A stretch of DNA of 9,529 nt from Actinomycetota bacterium (GTDB taxonomy: Bacteria > Actinomycetota > Rubrobacteria > Rubrobacterales > Rubrobacteraceae). Shown piece after piece: positions 1-6,286 of this stretch. The position numbers and the translations under genes are program-made. The notes beneath the pieces are model-generated. The model saw only the letters and a program-made list of their open reading frames with translations. It made no database searches and was not told where the DNA came from. Location of the stretch: assembly GCA_020200675.1 (NCBI GenBank), contig JAIVIG010000026.1, forward strand, positions 1-9,529, given 5' to 3'. How positions within the stretch are numbered: position 1 is the first letter of the stretch; each line of letters begins with the position of its first letter.

Positions 1-2
1 CC

Positions 3-941
3 CCCGCCGATGATTCCGGGCGATACCCCTTCTACGCATTAGGGGAGGGGGAGCCGTACGCGATAAGCGCGAGCCACGGGCTTGGTATAGGGGATCTCCT
101 GGACGTCGTCGTCTCGCTCCTGCCGGAGGGCGACGAGCCCGAAGAAGAGGCGAGTTTGCCGCGCGTCGCCGTAATAGGGCGGCCGAACGTCGGGAAGAGC
201 ACGCTCCTCAACCGGCTCTTGGGCTCCGAGCGGGCCGTCGTCTCGGAGGTTGCGGGGACCACCACCGACGCGGTGGAGCACGAAATAGAGGTGCAAGACG
301 TGTCGGGAGGGGCCGCGGGACGTTTCCTGCTCCTGGACACGGCCGGGGTGAGCCGGAGCGCCCGGCGGGCCGAGGGCGTCCCCTACTACTCGACGCTCAA
401 GACGGAAGGGGCGGTCCGCCGCTCGGACGTCTCGCTCCTCCTGGTGGACGCGGTCGAGGGGCTCGTAAGCGAGGACCTCCGCTTTGCCAGGAGGGTCGAG
501 GAGGCCGGCAGGGCGTGCGGCGTCCTCGTCAACAAACGCGACCTCGTCCCTCCCGAGCGTCTGCGCGAGATCGAAGACGCCCTCATCGCCAGGATGACGG
601 ACCTGAAACCCCCGGCCTTACCCATCTCCGCCCTCACGGGGTCTGGCACGGAGAAAGTCATGCCGCTCGCCGCCAGGCTGTACGCCGCGTACAACCTGAG
701 GGTCCCCACGCACGAGGTCGCCGAGTTCGCCAACGCCCTCGTGGACCGGAACCCGCCGCCGAAGGGCGTCAAGATACGTTTCGCCGCCCAGACCGGCACG
801 GCCCCGCCCCGCTTCACCCTCTTCGCAACCCGCCCGAAGGACGTCCCCGAGGGCTACCTGCGCTACGTGGAGAACTCGCTGCGCGAACGCTACGGCCTCT
901 ATGGGGTGAGCGTGCGCCTGCGCTTGAGGAGCAGCCGGTGA
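3..941 (+). CDS. der: Ribosome-associated GTPase Der (EngA), 5'-truncated by the window edge
   Basis: Der is a tandem GTPase needed for assembly of the large ribosomal subunit. The reading frame is open to the left edge, so the visible 312 residues are the end of G domain 1 (including its G5 motif, ISASHG), an acidic linker, all of G domain 2 and the C-terminal KH-like domain. G domain 2 shows the P-loop GRPNVGKS, a G2 threonine region TTTD, G3 DTAG, G4 NKRD and G5 ISAL. The tail has the Der pattern of PPRFTLF followed by YLRYVENSLRERYG. A TTG at 156 is internal and not the start, because Der-specific sequence precedes it. The stop overlaps a possible GTG start of pgsA (GTGA, 938-941). The family assignment is firm; G4 is NKRD where NKWD is more usual, a conservative change. 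Confidence 0.95.
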   Translation, partial: PADDSGRYPFYALGEGEPYAISASHGLGIGDLLDVVVSLLPEGDEPEEEASLPRVAVIGRPNVGKSTLLNRLLGSERAVVSEVAGTTTDAVEHEIEVQDVSGGAAGRFLLLDTAGVSRSARRAEGVPYYSTLKTEGAVRRSDVSLLLVDAVEGLVSEDLRFARRVEEAGRACGVLVNKRDLVPPERLREIEDALIARMTDLKPPALPISALTGSGTEKVMPLAARLYAAYNLRVPTHEVAEFANALVDRNPPPKGVKIRFAAQTGTAPPRFTLFATRPKDVPEGYLRYVENSLRERYGLYGVSVRLRLRSSR

Positions 942-970
942 AGGGGTCGGGCAGTCGCCGAGGGGACCGC

Positions 971-1546
971 GTGCTGACGGCACCCAACGCGTTGACCCTG
1001 TTGCGAATTCTCGCGATACCGGTCGTGCTCGTGCTGTTGCTCGAAAGGGAGGACGCCGTAGCGGCGACGGTCTTCGTTCTGGCGGCGGTGACGGATTTTC
1101 TCGACGGCAGGCTCGCGCGCAGGCGGGGAGGGGCCGGGACTTCGTACTTGGGCACGGTACTGGATCCCGTAGCCGACAAGCTGATGCTCTCGAGCGTGGC
1201 GATCGTCCTGGCGGTGCGCGGCCTCTTGCCGGCCCCCCTCGTGGCGATCCTCGTCGGGAGGGACGTACTCACCCTTTTGGGGAGCGTCGTGTTTCGGGGT
1301 AAGATAAGGGTCAACAGGGTGGGCAAGGCGGCGACGGCCGTTCTGATGGCGTCGGTTGCGGTGGTAATGTACAGGCCGGGGGTCTCCGGGGAGATCTTAG
1401 GAGAGGTGATGTTCTACACGGGTTTGGGGCTCTCGCTCGTCGCGGGCGTCCTGTACGTCGGCACGATAAAGGGGCGCGTGAGGGGCGGTAAGCCCGGCAA
1501 GAGCCCTGGTGGCGGAAGCCGCGGGGCCGCGGGAGGCGGGCGATGA
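971..1546 (+). CDS. pgsA: CDP-diacylglycerol-glycerol-3-phosphate 3-phosphatidyltransferase family protein
   Basis: This membrane CDP-alcohol phosphatidyltransferase most likely makes phosphatidylglycerol phosphate from CDP-diacylglycerol and glycerol-3-phosphate. The start TAPNALTLLRI leads into the first of about six hydrophobic segments, as in PgsA. The catalytic motif is present: D42-x2-D45-G46-x2-A49-R50, then G61-x3-D65-x3-D69. The spacer between AR and G is 10 residues, where the families I know have 8. The C-terminus ends in a low-complexity Gly/Arg/Lys tail of about 25 residues. I chose GTG 971 because it places the N-terminal motif as in homologues and follows GAGGGG. GTG 938, overlapping the der stop and preceded by GAGGAG, is the alternative and would add 11 residues. 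The stop overlaps the next start (ATGA, 1543-1546). A cardiolipin-synthase-type transferase of the same fold cannot be fully excluded. Confidence 0.88.
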   Translation: MLTAPNALTLLRILAIPVVLVLLLEREDAVAATVFVLAAVTDFLDGRLARRRGGAGTSYLGTVLDPVADKLMLSSVAIVLAVRGLLPAPLVAILVGRDVLTLLGSVVFRGKIRVNRVGKAATAVLMASVAVVMYRPGVSGEILGEVMFYTGLGLSLVAGVLYVGTIKGRVRGGKPGKSPGGGSRGAAGGGR

Positions 1547-4104
1547 AGGCGGTGATCATGGCTGGCGGCCAGGGGACGCGCCTGAGGCCGCTGACGAGCA
1601 ACCAGCCCAAACCCATGATCCCGATAGTCAACACGCCGTGCATGGAGCACATCGTGATGCTCCTCAAAGACCACGGCTTTACGGAGATAGTCGTGACCCT
1701 GCAGTTCATGCCCGAGGAGATACAGGACTACTTCGGCGACGGCTCCGACTGGGGGGTTAGCATCGATTACTCCATAGAGGACGCCCCGGCCGGCACCGCG
1801 GGCTCGGTCAAGCTCGCCGAGGAGCACCTCGAAGGCGAGCGCGTGCTCGTCATCAGCGGCGACGCCCTGACCGACTGCGACCTCTCCCACGTCCTCGAGT
1901 TTCACGAGAACAACGGCGCCGAGGCGACGATGGTCCTCAAGAGCGTCGAGAACCCGCTGGACTTCGGCATCGTCATCACCGAGGAAGACGGGCGCATCTC
2001 GCGCTTTCTGGAGAAGCCGGCCTGGGGGCAGGTCTTTTCTGACACGGTCAACACCGGCATCTACGTACTGGAGGCCACCGCCCTCGCGGAAATACCGCCC
2101 GAGGGTGAGTACGACTTCTCCAAGGAACTCTTCCCGAAGCTTCTGGAGGCGGGGCGGCCGTTGTACGGATACGTCACCGAGGATTACTGGGAGGACATAG
2201 GGAACCTCGAGCAGTACATGAGTGCCCAGCGCGACGTTCTGGACGGCAAGATGCGGGGCGTCAGGCCGCCGGGGACGCGCCTGAGGGAGAACGTCTACGT
2301 CGGCCATAGGGCGCAGGTCGACGACGAGGAGCTAGAGGGCCCGGTCGTCATCGGTGAGAACGTCCGGGTCGACGAGGGGGCGGGGATCAGCCCTTACTCC
2401 GTGATCGCCCCCAACGTCGTCGTGGGCGCCGGCGCGACCGTCGAGCGCAGCGTGATCGCCGAGGGCACCTACGTCGGCGAGGGGGCGCAACTCGTCGACG
2501 CCCTCGTCGGTCGCTCCTCGTACATCCAGGGGCGCGCCCGCATCCAGGAGCGGAGCGCTTTGGGCGACGATGTCATCGTCGGCGAGGGCGCGACCGTCGC
2601 TCCGGACGTGAAAATATTCCCGCACAAGACCGTCGAGAGCGGGGCGAACGTGACCCAATCCTTGATCTACGAGACGATGGGCTTGCGTACGGTCTTCAAG
2701 GGCGGCGTAGTCTCCGGCAAGTTCAACGTGGACCTGACGCCGGAGTTCATGATACGACTCGCCTCCTCCTTCGGCACCGAGCTGGACCCCGGTTCGATAG
2801 TCACTCTGGGCCGCGACGCCTCGCGGGCCGCCCAGGTGGCCAAGAGGGCGATGACCGGCGCGCTCCTGGGCGTCGGGGTGAACGTGCGGGACTTGAGGGC
2901 GGCCCACGCGGGGGTGGTGCGCCACGACGTTCTGGCGGGCAAGTCGGTGGCCGGCGCCCACGTCCGGGTCGGAGAGGACCCGGACGACGTCGAGATCCTG
3001 TTCTTCTCCTCGGGGGCGACCCCGATGAGCGAGTCCGACCAGCGCGGGATAGAGAAGGTCTTCGTGCGCGAGGAGTACCGCCGGGCCCACGGGTCCGACA
3101 TAGGCGAGCTCATCTACCCGGGCCGCGCTGTCGAGCAGTACGTCGAACGCCTGGAGATGGCCGCGAACCGGGAGAAGACGCGAGGGGCGACCCTCGTCGT
3201 AGACTTCTCCGGGGGGGTGGCGAGCCTGGTGGCGAGCCGGGTCTTCGCGAGGCTCGGGATCAACGCCGTCGTGATGGAGGGCTTTACGAACGCCAACCTC
3301 GTCAGGTCCCCCGAAACCCCCCGAGACGGCGCCTCGGGGGACGACCCTGGGATCCACTTCGCGGAGGCGCTCGATAGGGTCGGGCGCATCGTACCGACGG
3401 TCGGGGCCGCTTTTGGGGCGGTCGTGGGCCCCACGGGCGAGGACGTGCAGTTCGTCGACGATAGGGGCGAGTTCGTCCCGCCGGACGTGATGCTCGCCTG
3501 CGTGCTCTCGCGCATGCGCCCCAGGAAGGTGGTCCTGCCGATCAACCTCAGCCGCGGCTACGAGGAGCTGATACGCGAGGGCGGCGGTACCCTCGTCGAG
3601 AGCCGCACGGGGCTTGGGAACGTCGCGATCAAAGCCGCCGAAGTCCGGGCCGACGTCGCGGGACTCGCCGACGGCCAATACGTCTTCCCGGACTTCCTGC
3701 CCGCCCCGGACTGCTTCATGACGCTCGTCCGCGCCCTGGAGCTCTTCCGCGAGGGACCGGCTTCGGGACTCTCTTCGGAGCCTCTATCCGGCGTTCGGGC
3801 CCGCTTCGGGGAGCCATTCGGCGCGGTCAGGCGCCGCAAGCTGGAATGCCCGTGGGGCGCCAAGGGACGCGTGATGCGAGGCCTCGCCGAGAGGTTCGGC
3901 GGCGACGCGGATGCTATTCTCACGGACGGCGTCAAGCTGAGCCTCGAAGGGGACTCGTGGGTCCTCATGCTCCCCGATCCCGACAACCCGCTCTTCTACG
4001 TCTACGCCGAGACCGACGGTTCGGGGAGCGGTCTCGGGGACGGTTCGGAGAGGCTCGTCTCCGAGTACGCCCAGCTCGTCGAGGGCCTCATAAGGAGCGA
4101 GTGA
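1543..4104 (+). CDS. Mannose-1-phosphate guanylyltransferase fused to a degenerate phosphomannomutase domain
   Basis: This 853-residue protein has three parts. Residues 1-235 are a nucleotidyltransferase: MAGGQGTRLRPLT (6-18), substrate lysine K23 in QPKPM, metal site SGD (105-107), VNTGIY (169-174) and EDYWEDIG (213-220). Residues about 240-377 are left-handed beta-helix hexapeptide repeats. Residues about 378-853 have a phosphohexomutase fold. The first part should form an NDP-sugar, probably GDP-mannose, for envelope glycans or glycolipids. The mutase part lacks the catalytic TASHNP loop (470-478 here) and the DGDGDR metal loop (624-634 reads FGAVVGPTGED); its phosphate-binding loop is LPDPDNP (810-816). 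It therefore looks catalytically inactive or changed. Such fusions are known in actinobacteria and cyanobacteria. The ATG has GGGAGG six bases upstream and overlaps the pgsA stop. The nucleotide and sugar specificity are inferred. Confidence 0.9.
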   Translation: MKAVIMAGGQGTRLRPLTSNQPKPMIPIVNTPCMEHIVMLLKDHGFTEIVVTLQFMPEEIQDYFGDGSDWGVSIDYSIEDAPAGTAGSVKLAEEHLEGERVLVISGDALTDCDLSHVLEFHENNGAEATMVLKSVENPLDFGIVITEEDGRISRFLEKPAWGQVFSDTVNTGIYVLEATALAEIPPEGEYDFSKELFPKLLEAGRPLYGYVTEDYWEDIGNLEQYMSAQRDVLDGKMRGVRPPGTRLRENVYVGHRAQVDDEELEGPVVIGENVRVDEGAGISPYSVIAPNVVVGAGATVERSVIAEGTYVGEGAQLVDALVGRSSYIQGRARIQERSALGDDVIVGEGATVAPDVKIFPHKTVESGANVTQSLIYETMGLRTVFKGGVVSGKFNVDLTPEFMIRLASSFGTELDPGSIVTLGRDASRAAQVAKRAMTGALLGVGVNVRDLRAAHAGVVRHDVLAGKSVAGAHVRVGEDPDDVEILFFSSGATPMSESDQRGIEKVFVREEYRRAHGSDIGELIYPGRAVEQYVERLEMAANREKTRGATLVVDFSGGVASLVASRVFARLGINAVVMEGFTNANLVRSPETPRDGASGDDPGIHFAEALDRVGRIVPTVGAAFGAVVGPTGEDVQFVDDRGEFVPPDVMLACVLSRMRPRKVVLPINLSRGYEELIREGGGTLVESRTGLGNVAIKAAEVRADVAGLADGQYVFPDFLPAPDCFMTLVRALELFREGPASGLSSEPLSGVRARFGEPFGAVRRRKLECPWGAKGRVMRGLAERFGGDADAILTDGVKLSLEGDSWVLMLPDPDNPLFYVYAETDGSGSGLGDGSERLVSEYAQLVEGLIRSE

Positions 4105-4171
4105 GGGGATCTCGAGGGGAACGGGATGACCGGCGAGGGCTCTAAGACTGTACTTCAGGTTCAGGGGAGGA

Positions 4172-4177
4172 TATACT
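4172..4177 (+). promoter_or_regulatory. Candidate -10 box of a leaderless rsiG promoter
   Basis: TATACT lies seven bases before the rsiG ATG, so a start at the usual distance would fall on or next to the ATG and give a leaderless mRNA. A weak -35-like TGTACT lies 17 bases upstream (4149-4154). The only Shine-Dalgarno-like run, AGGGGAGG at 4163-4170, is 14 bases from the ATG, which is too far to work well. Leaderless genes are common in actinobacteria. The call rests on position and sequence only. Confidence 0.45.
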
Positions 4178-4184
4178 TCAGCCT

Positions 4185-4478
4185 ATGAGCGATGAGGAGC
4201 GTCTCGATCAGGGCGGCGAGGGTTACGAGTGGGAGGGGGAGCCGGACCTCACGTCCATCTCCGAGGAGGAGCTTAAGGCGCGTTTGAAGGAGTTGGACGA
4301 GGAGGAGCGGGCGTTGAGTTACCGCCGGCGGGTCCTGCAGGGGAGGATAGACCTGATCAGGGCCGAGCTCGTCCGGCGCGGGGGCGTCGTGCTCTCGCCC
4401 GCGGATCTCGCGCGCGTCCTTATGGGCGGGGAGGACAATCGGTCGGGGCGTCCCGACCTCGAAGGAGGCGGCTCTTGA
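4185..4478 (+). CDS. rsiG: c-di-GMP-responsive anti-sigma factor RsiG (single-motif type)
   Basis: RsiG holds the sporulation sigma factor WhiG inactive when loaded with cyclic di-GMP. This 97-residue protein is nearly all predicted helix or coiled coil from residue 26 to 65, after an acidic N-terminus. It contains an exact copy of the RsiG c-di-GMP signature E-x3-S-x2-R-x3-Q-x3-D as E41, S45, R48, Q52 and D56. Streptomyces RsiG carries two such motifs in one chain. The Rubrobacter form carries one and works as a homodimer, and this protein fits the latter in length and motif count. No whiG lies in the window. The TGA overlaps the TTG start of the FHA gene (TTGA), so the two are probably coupled. 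The exact motif match makes the call strong for so small a protein. Confidence 0.85.
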   Translation: MSDEERLDQGGEGYEWEGEPDLTSISEEELKARLKELDEEERALSYRRRVLQGRIDLIRAELVRRGGVVLSPADLARVLMGGEDNRSGRPDLEGGGS

Positions 4479-4954
4479 ACCGTTGCCCCGAGTGCGGCTC
4501 CGAGGTCACCCCGGAGATGAAGTTCTGCGCGGAGTGCGGGACCCGGCTCGTCCACGCTCAGTCGACCGTCTCCTACGCGCCGAGCTTCGTCGGCGAGGAC
4601 GAGGAGGTCGCGGCCGGCGCCGCGCGCGACGAAGGCGGTCCCGAAGGCGCGGCCCTCATCGAGCTGGACCAGGTCGAGGGCACGGCGGGGAGGAGGATGC
4701 ACGACATCGGTGACGAGCTCGTGACGGTGGGGCGTAGCCCCGAGAGCAAAATCTTCCTCGACGACGTCACCGTCTCGAGGCAGCACGCGGAGATCTTCCG
4801 CCGCGAGCAGCATGCCGCAAAGGGGTTCAGGATCCGGGACGCGGGTTCCCTCAACGGCACGTACGTCAACCGGGTCCGCGTCGACTCCGTGGACCTCAGG
4901 AACGGCGACGAGATACAGATAGGCAAGTACCGCTTCAAGTTCGTGTTCACGTAG
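4475..4954 (+). CDS. Zinc-ribbon and FHA domain protein, GarA/OdhI-like
   Basis: The 159-residue protein begins with a zinc ribbon (C4-x2-C7 and C18-x2-C21). A linker rich in acidic and small residues follows, then a C-terminal FHA domain that reads phosphothreonine. FHA hallmarks are G86-R87, S101-x2-H104 and N127-G128. The core (IFLDDVTVSR, GSLNGTYVNR, NGDEIQIGK) closely resembles mycobacterial GarA, which controls 2-oxoglutarate metabolism and is switched by Ser/Thr kinases. GarA has an N-terminal ETTS phosphorylation motif. Here that end is replaced by the zinc ribbon, and a possible counterpart is the threonine T31 in QSTVSYAPSF. The start TTG 4475 has GAAGGAGG six bases upstream and overlaps the rsiG stop. 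The following FtsR-type gene matches the garA-ftsR neighbourhood of other actinobacteria. The domain call is firm; the metabolic role is inferred. Confidence 0.88.
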   Translation: MNRCPECGSEVTPEMKFCAECGTRLVHAQSTVSYAPSFVGEDEEVAAGAARDEGGPEGAALIELDQVEGTAGRRMHDIGDELVTVGRSPESKIFLDDVTVSRQHAEIFRREQHAAKGFRIRDAGSLNGTYVNRVRVDSVDLRNGDEIQIGKYRFKFVFT

Positions 4955-4969
4955 GTCAAAGATGCGTGG

Positions 4970-5027
4970 CGAACGCTGCGCCTGGGAGAGGTGCAAGCGG
5001 CGCGCTTTTGGCACGACGGAGCGTTCG
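4970..5027 (+). repeat. Inverted repeat in the gap before the MerR gene
   Basis: CGAACGCT (4970-4977) and AGCGTTCG (5020-5027) are perfect inverted copies separated by 42 bases. TGCAAGCG also occurs twice as a direct repeat (4992-4999 and 5035-5042) in the same gap. The arms could pair in the leader RNA or mark protein binding. No convincing promoter was found here, and a role is not shown. Confidence 0.35.
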
Positions 5028-5059
5028 GAGACGATGCAAGCGAGGATGGGAGTAGCGGT

Positions 5060-5734
5060 TTGGACATGACGGACAACGGTGGACAGAAGGACCATTACAC
5101 CATAGGCGAGGTCGTGGCGCGGCTGCGCAAGGAGTTCCCCACGCTCTCGGTCAGCAAGGTGCGATACCTCGAGCGGCGGCGCCTGATCACGCTGACCCGC
5201 ACCCGCGGGGGGTATCGGCTCTTCTCGCCCCAGGACGTGGAGATGCTCAGGTACATACTGACGCTGCAGGACAAGGAGTACCTACCCTTAAAGGTCATAA
5301 AGAAGCGCATCGAGGGGGGCATGCCGGTCGCCTCCGGCGAGTCGGGCGGCGACCTTTCGCGCGTGCTCGAAGACCGGACCTACACCAAAGAGGAGCTGGC
5401 TGACGCCATAGAGGCCGAGACCCGCTTCGTCGAGGAGCTCACCTCCGTCGGCGTCATAGGCCGCAGCGGAGATCTCACCCAACGCGACGTCGAGATAGCG
5501 CGCATGGCCCTGGAGATGGCGAAGTACTCCATCCAGCCGCGCCACCTGCGCGGCATCATGGCCGCCGTAGAGCGCGAGGCCGCCATGTTCAAGCAGATCC
5601 TCAACCCCGAGCTACGCAGCGGGGACGACCAACGCGTTCAGGACGCGGTAAATAAGGCCCGCCACCTCGCCGCCGTCGACTCGAGGCTCAAGGAGCTGAT
5701 GATGGCTAACGTCATAGACGGTTTCTCCTCGTGA
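5060..5734 (+). CDS. ftsR: MerR-family transcriptional regulator, FtsR-like
   Basis: This is a DNA-binding regulator of about 224 residues. The N-terminal winged helix (about 13-82) runs YTIGEVVARLRKEFP, then SVSKVRYLERRRLI and GGYRLFSPQDVEMLRYI, followed by the family-typical YLPLKVIKKRI. The C-terminal part (QPRHLRGIMAAVEREAAMF) resembles mycobacterial Rv1828 and Corynebacterium FtsR, which activates ftsZ. There is no metal-binding cysteine cluster, so it is not a metal sensor. Its place directly after a GarA-like FHA gene supports the FtsR assignment. I chose TTG 5060 because GGGAG (5048-5052) lies seven bases upstream; ATG 5066 in the same frame is the alternative, and GTG 4991 is unlikely since its purine run abuts the codon. 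The stop overlaps the GTG of apt. The regulon is inferred from the family. Confidence 0.85.
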   Translation: MDMTDNGGQKDHYTIGEVVARLRKEFPTLSVSKVRYLERRRLITLTRTRGGYRLFSPQDVEMLRYILTLQDKEYLPLKVIKKRIEGGMPVASGESGGDLSRVLEDRTYTKEELADAIEAETRFVEELTSVGVIGRSGDLTQRDVEIARMALEMAKYSIQPRHLRGIMAAVEREAAMFKQILNPELRSGDDQRVQDAVNKARHLAAVDSRLKELMMANVIDGFSS

Positions 5735-6279
5735 CGGACGGGGTCTCGAGCGGGGCCGTCGAGGAGATAGAGCGCCACATCCGGGAAGTACCCGACTTCC
5801 CCAAGCCCGGCATCTCTTTTAAGGACATAACCCCCCTCATAGAGGACGGTCCCGCCTTCCACGCCGCCGTCGACGGGATGGCACGCGCCACCGAGAGCAT
5901 AGACTACTCGCGCATCCTCTCCGCCGAGGCTCGGGGCTTCGTCTTCGGGACGGCCCTGGCCTACCGCGCCCAGAAGGGCCTCGTCCTCGCCCGCAGACCC
6001 GATAAGCTCCCCCGAAAGACCATCTCCGCCTCCTACGAGCTCGAGTACGGCCAAAACTCCCTCGAGGTCCACCTCGACGCCATCGCCAATGGCACCCGCG
6101 TCCTCGTAGTAGACGACCTGCTCGCCACCGGCGGCACCGCCCGCGCCATGTGCCAGCTCGTCGAGAACGCCGGCGGCATCGTGGCCGGCGTAGCCTTCCT
6201 CATAGAACTCCGCTTCCTCGGCGGCCGCGAGCTCCTCAACCCCTACCCAGTCACCTCCCTCATCGCCTACGACGATTGA
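5731..6279 (+). CDS. apt: Adenine phosphoribosyltransferase
   Basis: Apt converts adenine and PRPP to AMP and pyrophosphate in cytosolic purine salvage. The 182-residue length is normal. The family signatures appear in order: FPKPGISFKDITPL near the N-terminus, EARGFVFG, RRPDKLPRKT, then YELEYG with LEVHLDA. The PRPP-binding loop VLVVDDLLATGGTA spans residues 124-137. The GTG start overlaps the stop of the MerR gene (GTGA) and has no clear Shine-Dalgarno sequence, so translation probably depends on coupling to the upstream gene. The recombinase gene starts seven bases after the stop. Nothing unusual is seen in the protein, and the identification is firm. Confidence 0.96.
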   Translation: MTDGVSSGAVEEIERHIREVPDFPKPGISFKDITPLIEDGPAFHAAVDGMARATESIDYSRILSAEARGFVFGTALAYRAQKGLVLARRPDKLPRKTISASYELEYGQNSLEVHLDAIANGTRVLVVDDLLATGGTARAMCQLVENAGGIVAGVAFLIELRFLGGRELLNPYPVTSLIAYDD

Positions 6280-6286
6280 CCGACCG

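Noticed and set aside
515..970. Upstream in-frame extension of pgsA inside der
   Set aside because: The Arg/Pro-rich product is typical of an out-of-frame shadow of der. Family similarity begins only at about 971.
2332..3678. Minus-strand open frame of 448 codons inside the fusion gene
   Set aside because: It is a high-GC shadow with no domain. The plus strand encodes a continuous recognised protein.
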